DNA from: Streptococcus pneumoniae
Lineage (GTDB): Bacteria > Bacillota > Bacilli > Lactobacillales > Streptococcaceae
Assembly: GCA_040719455.1 (NCBI GenBank)
Contig: JBFDTN010000001.1
Span: 1 to 64,000 of the forward strand
DNA length: 64,000 nt
Direction of reading: 5' to 3'
The notes under the pieces are model-generated. The model saw nothing but the letters and a program-made list of their open reading frames with translations. It did no database searches and had not been told where the DNA came from. The translations under genes and the position numbers were made by a program. Below are positions 8,615-16,725 of the stretch, one piece after another (the first letter of the stretch is position 1; each line of letters starts with the position of its first letter).

Positions 8615-9964
8615 ATGGAAGACCCTGGCAGTCAGACCTTACTATATCAAAGCCTACTATTAGTTATTTTAACCTTGTTTAATGCCTTTTTCTCAGCGAC
8701 CGAGATGGCAATGGTGTCGCTCAATCGTGCGCGTGTTGAGCAAAAGGCAGAAGAAGGAGACATCAAGTACATTCGCCTTTTAAATGTGCTGGATAATCCC
8801 AATAATTTCCTATCGACTATTCAAGTTGGAATTACCTTGATTACGATTTTATCAGGGGCGAGTCTTGCTGATACTTTGGGAACAGAGCTTGCCAAATGGA
8901 TGGGCAATTCAGAAACTGCAAGAGCAGGAGCGAGTTTTCTATCCCTTGCGATTTTGACCTATATTTCGATTGTATTTGGCGAATTGTACCCTAAGCGGAT
9001 TGCCCTGAATCTAAAGGATGCCCTAGCCATTCGGACGGCTCCATTTATTATCTTGCTTGGGAAGTTAGTCAGTCCCTTTGTCTGGCTCTTGTCTGCTTCA
9101 ACCAATCTCTTGAGCCGCATTACGCCCATGACCTTTGATGATGCTGATGCGAAGATGACTCGGGATGAAATCGAGTATATGCTGACTAAAAATGGGGAAG
9201 AGACGTTGGACGCCGATGAGATTGAAATGCTCCAAGGGGTGTTTTCACTTGATGAGCTGATGGCAAGAGAAGTCATGGTTCCGCGGACAGATGCCTTTAT
9301 GGTTGATATTCAGGATGATACCAAGGAAATCATCGAGCGCATTCTCAAGGAAAATTACTCACGAATTCCTGTCTATGATGGAGATAAGGATAATGTGATC
9401 GGACTCATTCATACCAAGCGGCTCCTAAATGCAGCTTTTACCAATGGATTTGACAATATTGTTCTCAGAAAGATTTTGCAGGAACCTTTGTTTGTTCATG
9501 AGACGATTTTCGTTGATGATCTCTTGACCGAGCTTCGCAATACGCAAAACCAGATGGCGATTTTGCTAGATGAATATGGTGGCATGGCAGGACTTGTGAC
9601 CTTGGAAGATTTGCTTGAGGAAATCGTTGGCGAGATTGATGATGAGACGGATAAGGCTGAGATTGATGTGCATCAGATTTCTGAGACGACTTACATCGTT
9701 CAAGGGGCTATGAACCTCAATGACTTCAATGAATACTTTGATGTTGAGTTAGAAAGTGATGATGTTGATACCATCGCAGGCTATTATCTGACAGGGGTTG
9801 GCTCGATTCCCACCGCTAAGGAGCGTCTATCCTATGAGGTGGAAAGTCAGAATCAGCATCTTGTCTTGACCAATGATAAGGTGAAAAATGGGCGCGTGAC
9901 CAAGGTGAAATTAGAGATTTCTCCCTTAGAAATCGAAGATCCAGATCCTAAGAAAAAAGACTAG
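8615..9964 (+). CDS. CNNM/CorC-HlyC family membrane protein
   Basis: A 449-residue member of the family often annotated as hemolysin; homologues are implicated in magnesium or other divalent cation export, not haemolysis. The order is: N-terminal CNNM (DUF21) transmembrane domain with about four helices (residues 8-200), a pair of CBS domains (VMVPRTDAFMV through the GLVTLEDLLEEIVGEI segment, residues about 215-345), and the C-terminal CorC_HlyC domain. It is transcribed from its own promoter and may be followed by the frameshifted small gene 24 nt downstream. Confidence 0.9.
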   Translation: MEDPGSQTLLYQSLLLVILTLFNAFFSATEMAMVSLNRARVEQKAEEGDIKYIRLLNVLDNPNNFLSTIQVGITLITILSGASLADTLGTELAKWMGNSETARAGASFLSLAILTYISIVFGELYPKRIALNLKDALAIRTAPFIILLGKLVSPFVWLLSASTNLLSRITPMTFDDADAKMTRDEIEYMLTKNGEETLDADEIEMLQGVFSLDELMAREVMVPRTDAFMVDIQDDTKEIIERILKENYSRIPVYDGDKDNVIGLIHTKRLLNAAFTNGFDNIVLRKILQEPLFVHETIFVDDLLTELRNTQNQMAILLDEYGGMAGLVTLEDLLEEIVGEIDDETDKAEIDVHQISETTYIVQGAMNLNDFNEYFDVELESDDVDTIAGYYLTGVGSIPTAKERLSYEVESQNQHLVLTNDKVKNGRVTKVKLEISPLEIEDPDPKKKD

Positions 9965-9987
9965 AACTGGAGAAGAAAAGGCTCAAA

Positions 9988-10264
9988 ATGGCAGAGTTGC
10001 GTGATAAGCTTAAGCATACTTTAGAGGATAGTGAGGTAAAAAAGCTACTAGATTTGGTAGACATCTTACAGGCTTCGCTCATTCGCTTAGATATGGGAGA
10101 CAAAGAGCTGGATGTAGCAGCGAGCTTGAGTCAAGGCTTGGCACTTTATCTGAGCTCCTAACTCTGTGATTGCCTTGGGGCAAGAGTTGGTACAAGCTCC
10201 CAGTCAAGTGAGAGGAAAAGGAGCTTTGCTGCCTATGCTAGCCATGAGCCTTTTCTTTCGATAA
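9988..10264 (+). pseudogene. Frameshifted small hypothetical gene
   Basis: An ATG at 9988 opens a 57-codon frame (MAELRDKLKHTLEDSEV...) that stops at 10159-10161. The +1 frame immediately resumes a protein-like sequence (APNSVIALGQELVQ... LAMSLFFR) to a stop at 10262-10264, right before a strong terminator. A one-base deletion near 10153-10157 would join them into one product of about 92 residues, helical and rich in leucine. I do not recognise the family. The size and the next gene suggest, but do not prove, an immunity-like protein. A sequencing error is an alternative to a real lesion. Confidence 0.6.
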
Positions 10265-10270
10265 ATCAAA

Positions 10271-10316
10271 AGACCTAGATAGTTGTTGAATATCACACTA
10301 TCTAGGTCTTTTTTTG
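10271..10316 (+). terminator. Rho-independent terminator
   Basis: A perfect 13-bp stem (10271-10283 with 10297-10309) and an eight-T tail. Confidence 0.93.
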
Positions 10317-10335
10317 TAGAAAAGCATACACATAC

Positions 10336-10364
10336 TTGTCAAACAATAGAAAGAGTGCTATAAT
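10336..10364 (+). promoter_or_regulatory. Promoter of the immunity-like gene
   Basis: TTGTCA (10336-10341), 17-nt spacer, and extended -10 TG-C-TATAAT ending at 10364. It is one of the best promoter matches in the window. Confidence 0.85.
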
Positions 10365-10417
10365 AATTCAAAATAATATAATAACATTTTATTTTTAGAC
10401 TTAGAAAGGATAAGGTT

Positions 10418-10738
10418 ATGGAAAAATTCGGTTTGACAGCAAAAGAGCTGATTGAAAATGTCGAAAAAGAATTGCATACTTGCTCCAAAGGAATGCGTGA
10501 AGAGTTAAAACTTCGTGAAATCTTTGAAGAGGTGCATGGAATTCTTCAAAAAGAGGCGGCTGATAATACGTTCTTGATTGGATTGGAAAGATTTTACCAG
10601 TCTGTGAGTTTGGTGATTGGTTTGAGTCATTTGGAAATGACAGAAGAAGCCCGTCTAGCTTGGCGAGCCTATGATCGTTTTCATTTTACGGAAATAAAAC
10701 CCCAACTTCGTCTCTATGGTTGGATTGCAGCTTTGTAA
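10418..10738 (+). CDS. Putative bacteriocin immunity-like helical protein
   Basis: A 106-residue, all-helical soluble protein with no signal peptide or membrane segment. Length, helical pattern and the central LERFYQSVSLVIGLSHLEM region resemble the enterocin A immunity family, four-helix bundles that protect a cell against a class II bacteriocin. I recognise the resemblance only weakly, and no bacteriocin precursor (double-glycine leader) is encoded nearby. It is monocistronic: a strong promoter and GAAAGGA ribosome site precede it and a 14-bp terminator stem follows. Confidence 0.5.
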   Translation: MEKFGLTAKELIENVEKELHTCSKGMREELKLREIFEEVHGILQKEAADNTFLIGLERFYQSVSLVIGLSHLEMTEEARLAWRAYDRFHFTEIKPQLRLYGWIAAL

Positions 10739-10741
10739 GTG

Positions 10742-10778
10742 AAAAGACTTGAAATTGGATGCATTTCAAGTCTTTTTT
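10742..10778. terminator. Terminator between convergent genes
   Basis: A 14-bp perfect stem (10742-10755 with 10763-10776), 7-nt loop, T run on the plus strand. It lies between the immunity-like gene and the convergent treR and may serve both. Confidence 0.88.
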
Positions 10779-10782
10779 GATG

Positions 10783-11493
10783 CTAGTGATGCCGTTTTGC
10801 AAAGTCTACAAAGCGGAATTTGTCTAATTTGTGGCGACTTTCGGTAAATTGGAATTGCTGTCCGTCTGCTAGATAGACTTTGGATTTGACGGATACGACA
10901 TGGTCATCCCCCTTGATATTCATGAGGATTTTGTCACGATCTTTAGCTTGGTCAATGGTGATTTCCTTTTTAGCATAGGCAATCTGGAGGTTTAGCTGCT
11001 GCTCAAGATAGTCATAAATCGAATGCTCAGAAATAGCACGTGTCATCGTAGGAACCATTCCTTTATCCAGATAGTCTGTATCAAGGACAGAAGCGATGTT
11101 ATCAACCACTCGCTGACGGACAATTTTCCAAACAATGCGAAATTCTGGAAAGCCTGTTAAGAGGGATAATTTTTTATCGACTGTGATTTTCTCTAGGCTG
11201 ATTACATTGGTGATAGAGTTGATTCCGTACTGCTCGACCAATTCCCGATAGCTGGTCAGATGAGAGACTGGAAAGTCAATCTGATCTTTTTGCAGGACTT
11301 TTGAGCCTTGACCGCGAATTTTCTGAATCAAGCCAGCTTTTTGGAGCTGATCCAGCGCCTTTCGAATGGTATCTCGGCTGACACAGTAGTGGGCAACAAG
11401 GTCATGCTCGCTGGGGAGAAATTCCCCTGCTTGGTAGCTTTCATCTAAAATTTTTCCTTCAAGTTCCTTAAAAATCTGCTGGTATTTTTTCAT
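10783..11493 (-). CDS. treR: Trehalose operon repressor TreR
   Basis: GntR-family (HutC/FarR-type) transcription factor, about 236 residues. The N-terminal winged helix (residues 1-70: LPSEHDLVAHY, SRDTIRKALDQLQ, IRGQGS) binds DNA and the C-terminal UTRA domain binds a ligand, trehalose-6-phosphate in characterised TreR proteins. The ATG at 11493 has a GAGG ribosome site 5 nt away and gives the family start MKKYQQIFKELE; upstream in-frame codons would add 17 unlike residues. It is divergent from treP, across an intergenic region with a promoter, an imperfect dyad and a cre box. Confidence 0.93.
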   Translation of the reverse strand: MKKYQQIFKELEGKILDESYQAGEFLPSEHDLVAHYCVSRDTIRKALDQLQKAGLIQKIRGQGSKVLQKDQIDFPVSHLTSYRELVEQYGINSITNVISLEKITVDKKLSLLTGFPEFRIVWKIVRQRVVDNIASVLDTDYLDKGMVPTMTRAISEHSIYDYLEQQLNLQIAYAKKEITIDQAKDRDKILMNIKGDDHVVSVKSKVYLADGQQFQFTESRHKLDKFRFVDFAKRHH

Positions 11494-11571
11494 CTCTTCC
11501 TCACTTGTTTTCTTTTTACCATACAACGTTAGAAATTTTATCAAAAATTTCGCCTTTTTTCAACAAACAAG

Positions 11572-11600
11572 TTGCATACAAGTTTGTTATCGTTTACAAT
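11572..11600 (+). promoter_or_regulatory. treP promoter with overlapping operator dyad
   Basis: TTGCAT (11572-11577), 17-nt spacer and TACAAT (11595-11600). An imperfect inverted repeat with CAAAC/GTTTG arms spans roughly 11564-11586 over the -35 and is the likely TreR operator; that assignment is inferred from position. Confidence 0.75.
11585..11598 (-). promoter_or_regulatory. cre box (CcpA site) in treP promoter
   Basis: Read on the minus strand the 14 bases are TGTAAACGATAACA, a full match to the cre consensus TGWAANCGNTNWCA. It overlaps the -10, which predicts carbon catabolite repression of trehalose uptake. Confidence 0.8.
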
Positions 11601-11670
11601 GATTTTATCAATAAGAAAAGCAAGCTTTTACAGAAAAAATCTTGCTGAAACTAAAAAAGGAGAAAATCCC

Positions 11671-13617
11671 ATGGGGAAATTTGAAAAAGATGCCAAGACT
11701 TTGTTGGATGCGGTCGGCGGCAAGGAAAATGTGACAGCTGTCACCCACTGTGCGACGCGGATGCGTTTTGTATTGGGAGATCCCAAAAAAGCAGATGTTA
11801 AAACTATCGAAAACATTCCTGCTGTTAAGGGAACATTCACCAACGCAGGTCAATTCCAAGTCATTATTGGAAACGACGTGCCAATCTTCTACAATGACTT
11901 TACAGCCGTTTCAGGTATCGAAGGGGTATCAAAAGAAGCTGCTAAATCAGCTGCCAAAAGCAACCAAAATCCTGTCCAACGTGTGATGACCATGTTGGCT
12001 GAAATCTTCACACCAATCATTCCAGCCTTGATTGTTGGGGGATTGATCCTAGGTTTCCGTAATGTCCTTGAAGGCGTTCACTGGTCAGCTTTAGACGGCA
12101 AAACGATTACAGAAGTATCTCAATTCTGGAGCGGAGTCAACCACTTCTTGTGGCTACCAGGTGAAGCGATTTTCCACTTCTTACCAGTTGGAATTACTTG
12201 GTCTGTCACTCGCAAAATGGGAACTACTCAAATCCTTGGTATCGTTCTTGGTATCTGTTTGGTGTCTCCACAGTTGCTCAATGCTTACGCTGTACCAGGA
12301 ACATCCGCAGCAGAAATTGCTGAAAATTGGTCTTGGAACTTCGGCTTTGCAACCATTGCCCGTATCGGTTACCAAGCGCAGGTTATCCCAGCCCTACTTG
12401 CTGGTTTGTCACTTGCCTACCTTGAAAAATTCTGGCGCAAGGTCACTCCAGAAGTGGTCTCTATGATTGTGGTGCCATTCCTCTCGCTTGTTCCAGCTCT
12501 TATCCTTGCGCATACCGTTCTTGGTCCTATCGGATGGGCAATCGGTAAAGGTCTATCAGCCGTTGTATTTGCTGGTTTGACTGGCCCACTCAAATGGCTC
12601 TTTGGTCTTGTATTTGGTGCCCTTTATGCGCCATTTGTCATCACGGGTCTTCACCACATGACCAACGCCATTGATACACAGCTCATGGCAGATACTGCCA
12701 CTCACACGACTGGTCTTTGGCCAATGATTGCTTTGTCAAATATCGCACAAGGTTCTGCTGTATTTGCTTACTTCTTCATGAAACGTCACAACGAACGTGA
12801 AGCACAAGTTTCACTTCCAGCAACTATCTCTGCCTACCTCGGTGTTACAGAGCCAGCTCTCTTTGGGGTGAATGTGAAATATGTCTATCCATTTGTTGCG
12901 GGAATGATTGGATCATCTCTTGCAGGTCTTGTCTGCGTGATGTTGAATGTCCAAGCTAACGCGATTGGTATCGGTGGACTTCCAGCTATTTTGTCAATCA
13001 ACTCTAAATACTTCGGTGCCTTCTTGTTGACCATGGCAATTGCCATTGCAGTACCATTTATCTTGACATTTGTCTTTGCAAAAACAGGCTTATTCATGAA
13101 AAAAGAAGAAGTCCTTGAAGAAGTGGTTGCTGTTACTGAAACAACAAACGGTGCAGCTCTTGTAGAAATCGCAAGCCCACTTGCAGGTGAAGTATTGCCA
13201 CTTAGTCAAGCGACAGATCCTGTCTTTGCTCAAGGTGTGATGGGACAAGGAGTAGTGATTGTACCAAGCGAAGGGGAATTAATTGCACCAGTGGATGGTG
13301 TGGTATCTGTCCTCTTTCCAACCAAGCATGCAGTAGGTATCGTCTCAACAGATGGAGTAGAGATGCTCATGCATATCGGTATGGATACTGTGAACTTGGA
13401 AGGAAAAGGATTTAACGCTCATGTTAAGCAAGGTGACACTGTAAAAGCAGGTCAAGCATTGATTAGCTTTGATATGAATGTGATTCGTGAGGCTGGATAT
13501 GTCACAGAAACACCTGTGATTATCACCAACCAAGATCAATTCCAAGTGGATGCTTTGGGAGAATTACCATATGTAGTAACACGCGGAGAAAAAGTGATGA
13601 CTGCAAGTCGTCTATAA
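11671..13617 (+). CDS. treP: PTS trehalose transporter subunit IIBCA
   Basis: Imports trehalose and phosphorylates it to trehalose-6-phosphate with phosphate from HPr. The 648-residue protein has all three domains. EIIB is at residues 1-85, with the phospho-cysteine in THCATRMRF. EIIC (about 110-480) is a multi-helix membrane channel. C-terminal EIIA (about 500-648) has the phospho-histidine in LMHIGMDT. The ATG at 11671 follows AAAGGAGA by 7 nt; the longer frame back to 11572 would begin upstream of the promoter -10. treC follows 77 nt downstream, across a hairpin. Confidence 0.93.
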   Translation: MGKFEKDAKTLLDAVGGKENVTAVTHCATRMRFVLGDPKKADVKTIENIPAVKGTFTNAGQFQVIIGNDVPIFYNDFTAVSGIEGVSKEAAKSAAKSNQNPVQRVMTMLAEIFTPIIPALIVGGLILGFRNVLEGVHWSALDGKTITEVSQFWSGVNHFLWLPGEAIFHFLPVGITWSVTRKMGTTQILGIVLGICLVSPQLLNAYAVPGTSAAEIAENWSWNFGFATIARIGYQAQVIPALLAGLSLAYLEKFWRKVTPEVVSMIVVPFLSLVPALILAHTVLGPIGWAIGKGLSAVVFAGLTGPLKWLFGLVFGALYAPFVITGLHHMTNAIDTQLMADTATHTTGLWPMIALSNIAQGSAVFAYFFMKRHNEREAQVSLPATISAYLGVTEPALFGVNVKYVYPFVAGMIGSSLAGLVCVMLNVQANAIGIGGLPAILSINSKYFGAFLLTMAIAIAVPFILTFVFAKTGLFMKKEEVLEEVVAVTETTNGAALVEIASPLAGEVLPLSQATDPVFAQGVMGQGVVIVPSEGELIAPVDGVVSVLFPTKHAVGIVSTDGVEMLMHIGMDTVNLEGKGFNAHVKQGDTVKAGQALISFDMNVIREAGYVTETPVIITNQDQFQVDALGELPYVVTRGEKVMTASRL

Positions 13618-13632
13618 TAAGATTGAAACACA

Positions 13633-13663
13633 GGGGGAGTGGGAGGATTATTTCACTCCCTCC
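13633..13663 (+). other. Hairpin between treP and treC
   Basis: GGGGGAGTG (13633-13641) can pair with CACTCCCTCC (13654-13663). No T run follows, so it is more likely an mRNA stability or processing element than a terminator. It may set different levels of TreP and TreC. Confidence 0.5.
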
Positions 13664-13694
13664 TTAGTTTGTAGAGGAGAATAGAAAGAACAAT

Positions 13695-15320
13695 ATGGCA
13701 TTAGATAAAAGTAAAGTTGTTTATCAAATTTATCCAAAATCGTTTAAAGATACCACTGGAAATGGGATTGGAGATTTTCGAGGGATTATTGAAAAGATTC
13801 CCTATTTGAAAGAATTAGGTGTTGATATGGTCTGGCTGAATCCCTTTTATCCAAGTCCACAACGGGATAATGGGTACGATATTTCAGACTATACAGCTAT
13901 TAACCCCTTGTTTGGTGATATGGCAGATTTTGAGGAAATGATTGCGACAGGACAGGAGCATGGCATTGACTTTATGCTCGATATGGTTTTAAATCACTGC
14001 TCAACTGAGCATGAGTGGTTCCAAAAAGCATTAGCAGGTGACAAGTACTACCAAGATTTCTTTTTCATAGAAGATCAGCCAACGGACTGGGTCTCTAAAT
14101 TTGGTGGCAGTGCTTGGGCCCCCTTTGGTGATACTGGTAAATACTATCTCCACCTTTTTGATGTGACCCAGGCAGATCTCAACTGGCGCAATCCTCATGT
14201 ACGAGCAGAATTGTTCAAGGTGGTGAATTTCTGGAAAGATAAGGGTGTTAAGGGATTCCGTTTTGATGTGATTAACCTAATCGGAAAGGATGAGGTACTA
14301 GAAGATTGTCCAATCAATGATGGCAAGCCAGCTTATACAGACCGTCCGATTACCCATGAATATCTGCAAATGATGAACAAGGCGACCTTTGGCTCAGATG
14401 AGAGCTTTATGACCGTCGGTGAAATGAGTTCAACGACGATTGAAAACTGCGTGCTTTATTCAGCCCCAGACCGCCATGAGCTTTCGATGGCATTTAACTT
14501 CCATCATCTCAAGGTGGACTATGAAAATGGTCAAAAATGGACCTTAAAAGCTTTTGATTTTGAAGAATTGAAGAAGCTTTTCCACACTTGGGGAGATGAA
14601 ATGAGTGAGCAAAATGGTTGGAGCGCTCTTTTCTGGAACAATCATGATCAACCGCGTGCCCTAAATCGCTTTGTCGATGTGAAAAACTTCCGCAATGAAG
14701 GGGCGATGATGCTTGCAGCTAGCATTCATTTGTCTCGTGGAACACCTTATATTTATATGGGGGAAGAAATCGGCATGATTGACCCAGATTATGATTCGAT
14801 GGCGGATTATGTAGATGTGGAAAGCTTAAATGCTTATCAGATCTTGCTGGATGAAGGAAAGTCTCCTGAGGAAGCTCTAAACATCATCAAAGCTAAATCA
14901 CGGGATAACTCACGGACTCCGATGCAGTGGGATAAGAGTAGCAATGCCGGATTCTCTACAGGAACTCCGTGGTTGAAAGCTGGAAAGTCTTATGAGACGA
15001 TCAATGTCGAAAACGAGCAAGCAGGTCCAATTTTCAACTTCTACAAGGAACTCATTGCTCTTCGGAAAAAAGAATCCATTATCGCAGAGGGAAGTTATGT
15101 GCCAGCCTTTGAAGACAGTACACAGGTCTATGCCTTTGAACGTCATTATAAAGGTGAAAAACTCTTAGTTTTGAATAATTTCTATGCGGACGAGGTAAGC
15201 ATGACCTTGCCAAAAGACTATCAATCAGGACAAGTCTTGATTAGCAATTACCTTGATGCTACTGTCGGAGAAACGGTGCTATTACGTCCTTATGAAACGA
15301 TTACGATTATTGTTCGCTAA
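13695..15320 (+). CDS. treC: Trehalose-6-phosphate hydrolase (alpha,alpha-phosphotrehalase)
   Basis: Hydrolyses the trehalose-6-phosphate made by TreP to glucose and glucose-6-phosphate. The 541-residue cytoplasmic GH13 enzyme has the four conserved regions: DMVLNHC (about 95), the nucleophile aspartate in GFRFDVINLI (about 196), the acid/base glutamate in VGEMSS (about 237) and the transition-state stabilising NNHDQPR (about 320). The length is normal for the TreA/TreC subfamily. It is the second gene of the tre operon and is followed by a terminator. Confidence 0.94.
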   Translation: MALDKSKVVYQIYPKSFKDTTGNGIGDFRGIIEKIPYLKELGVDMVWLNPFYPSPQRDNGYDISDYTAINPLFGDMADFEEMIATGQEHGIDFMLDMVLNHCSTEHEWFQKALAGDKYYQDFFFIEDQPTDWVSKFGGSAWAPFGDTGKYYLHLFDVTQADLNWRNPHVRAELFKVVNFWKDKGVKGFRFDVINLIGKDEVLEDCPINDGKPAYTDRPITHEYLQMMNKATFGSDESFMTVGEMSSTTIENCVLYSAPDRHELSMAFNFHHLKVDYENGQKWTLKAFDFEELKKLFHTWGDEMSEQNGWSALFWNNHDQPRALNRFVDVKNFRNEGAMMLAASIHLSRGTPYIYMGEEIGMIDPDYDSMADYVDVESLNAYQILLDEGKSPEEALNIIKAKSRDNSRTPMQWDKSSNAGFSTGTPWLKAGKSYETINVENEQAGPIFNFYKELIALRKKESIIAEGSYVPAFEDSTQVYAFERHYKGEKLLVLNNFYADEVSMTLPKDYQSGQVLISNYLDATVGETVLLRPYETITIIVR

Positions 15321-15352
15321 GACCCATCAATTATAGTTATAAAGTAAGATAG

Positions 15353-15385
15353 AAAGGATATGGAGAAAGCTCTATATCCTTTTTC
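15353..15385 (+). terminator. Terminator of the tre operon
   Basis: A 10-bp stem (15353-15362 with 15373-15382) and a six-T tail. Confidence 0.85.
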
Positions 15386-15467
15386 TGTTATAGTACATGA
15401 AAATACTTCTTGAAAAACAGATTGTTTTCTAAAAAATAGTTAAAATGCAAGATTTTTGGCAAATAAA

Positions 15468-15476
15468 TGTTATAAT
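15468..15476 (+). promoter_or_regulatory. pflA promoter (extended -10)
   Basis: TG-T-TATAAT 34 nt before the ATG at 15510; no convincing -35. Confidence 0.6.
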
Positions 15477-15509
15477 AAGGATATAAAACGTTTTCAAGAG
15501 GGGACGGCA

Positions 15510-16307
15510 ATGGAACAAGAAACGATAGATTATGGACAAGTGACAGGTTTGGTGCATTCTACGGAGAGCTTTGGTTCGGTAGATGGTCCTGGGATTCGCT
15601 TTATTGTCTTTTTACAAGGCTGTAAAATGCGTTGTCAGTATTGCCATAACCCTGATACATGGGCAATGGAGAGCAATAAGGCGCGCGAGCGGACAGTGGA
15701 TGATGTCTTAAAAGAAGCCCTTCGGTATCGTGGTTTTTGGGGCAAGCACGGAGGGATTACAGTGTCTGGCGGTGAGGCATTGCTTCAGATTGATTTTTTG
15801 ATTGCCCTCTTTACAAAGGCACATGAGCTAGGGATTCATTGTACGCTGGACACCTGTGCGCTTCCGTTTCGGAATAAGCCGGAGTATCTTGTCAAGTTTG
15901 ACCGCTTGATGGCAGTGACGGACTTGGTGCTCTTAGATATTAAGGAAATCAATGAAGAACAGCACAAGATTGTGACCAGCCAGACCAATAAAAATATCCT
16001 TGATTGTGCCAAATATCTCTCAGATATGGGCAAACCTGTTTGGATTCGTCATGTTTTGGTGCCGGGCTTAACAGATAGAGATGAGGATTTGAAAGAACTA
16101 GGTGAATTTGTTAAAACTCTGAAAAATGTCGATCGTTTTGAAATCTTGCCATACCATACTATGGGGGAATTCAAATGGCGGGAATTGGGGATTCCTTACC
16201 CATTAGCAGGTGTCAAGCCACCAACCAAGGATCGGGTCGAAAATGCCAAGAAACTCATGCATACAGAAAATTATCAAGAGTACCTCAAGCGCGTGCATGG
16301 TGGGTAA
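15510..16307 (+). CDS. pflA: Pyruvate formate-lyase activating enzyme
   Basis: Radical-SAM enzyme that installs the glycyl radical on pyruvate formate-lyase, which makes acetyl-CoA and formate in mixed-acid fermentation. The 265-residue protein has the cluster motif CKMRCQYC (CxxxCxxC, about residues 37-44) followed by HNPDTW, the GGE motif in VSGGEALLQ, and the PflA C-terminal fold. The ATG at 15510 follows GAGGGGA; the longer open frame to 15456 overlaps the promoter. Pyruvate formate-lyase is encoded elsewhere. It is monocistronic. Confidence 0.94.
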   Translation: MEQETIDYGQVTGLVHSTESFGSVDGPGIRFIVFLQGCKMRCQYCHNPDTWAMESNKARERTVDDVLKEALRYRGFWGKHGGITVSGGEALLQIDFLIALFTKAHELGIHCTLDTCALPFRNKPEYLVKFDRLMAVTDLVLLDIKEINEEQHKIVTSQTNKNILDCAKYLSDMGKPVWIRHVLVPGLTDRDEDLKELGEFVKTLKNVDRFEILPYHTMGEFKWRELGIPYPLAGVKPPTKDRVENAKKLMHTENYQEYLKRVHGG

Positions 16308-16351
16308 AACATCATTCAGGTTTTTTGTCTGATAAGATAGAATAGTCTTTG

Positions 16352-16384
16352 GACGAGCAGTAATCAGAACTGTTCGTCTTTTTT
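16352..16384 (+). terminator. Terminator after pflA
   Basis: A 10-bp stem with one G-U pair (16352-16361 with 16369-16378) and six T. Confidence 0.85.
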
Positions 16385-16645
16385 GTGTAAGCAGAGTACT
16401 TTTGGTTCAGCCTCATTCGTCAAGTAATAGAATCTAACCTAAACGAAGTTCAGAGAGTGCCTTTAGACGTTGCAGGAGGGAAATCGCTTATAGCAGGTGG
16501 ACAATCACCTGTTTTCACGGGTTGTTATGACTTGATAGCTGTCTAAAGAATAGACTTCCAATCTTTATATTTAAGATAGTTCCCTATCTATAAAGTCAAA
16601 TGAGTAGACAGTGTAAAAAATATCTGTAATTTTAATTTGGAAGCC
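16385..16645. other. Non-coding stretch upstream of pullulanase
   Basis: About 260 bp with no open frame of note. A short hairpin with CAGGTG/CACCTG arms lies near 16494-16512. I see no further recognisable element. Confidence 0.4.
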
Positions 16646-16674
16646 TTTACATTGGTTGGAATAAGGAGTATAAT
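16646..16674 (+). promoter_or_regulatory. Pullulanase promoter
   Basis: TTTACA (16646-16651), 17-nt spacer, TATAAT (16669-16674). Confidence 0.85.
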
Positions 16675-16686
16675 GAACGAGAAAAA

Positions 16687-16698
16687 GCAAACGTTTGC
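16687..16698 (+). promoter_or_regulatory. LacI-type operator upstream of pullulanase
   Basis: The perfect 12-bp palindrome GCAAACGTTTGC lies 13 nt downstream of the -10, about where an initiating polymerase would be blocked. It matches LacI/GalR-family operators; the streptococcal maltodextrin repressor MalR is the likely binder and CcpA a second possibility. This is inferred from the motif. Confidence 0.75.
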
Positions 16699-16725
16699 AT
16701 TAGACTAAATTTTAGGAGGTTTCTG

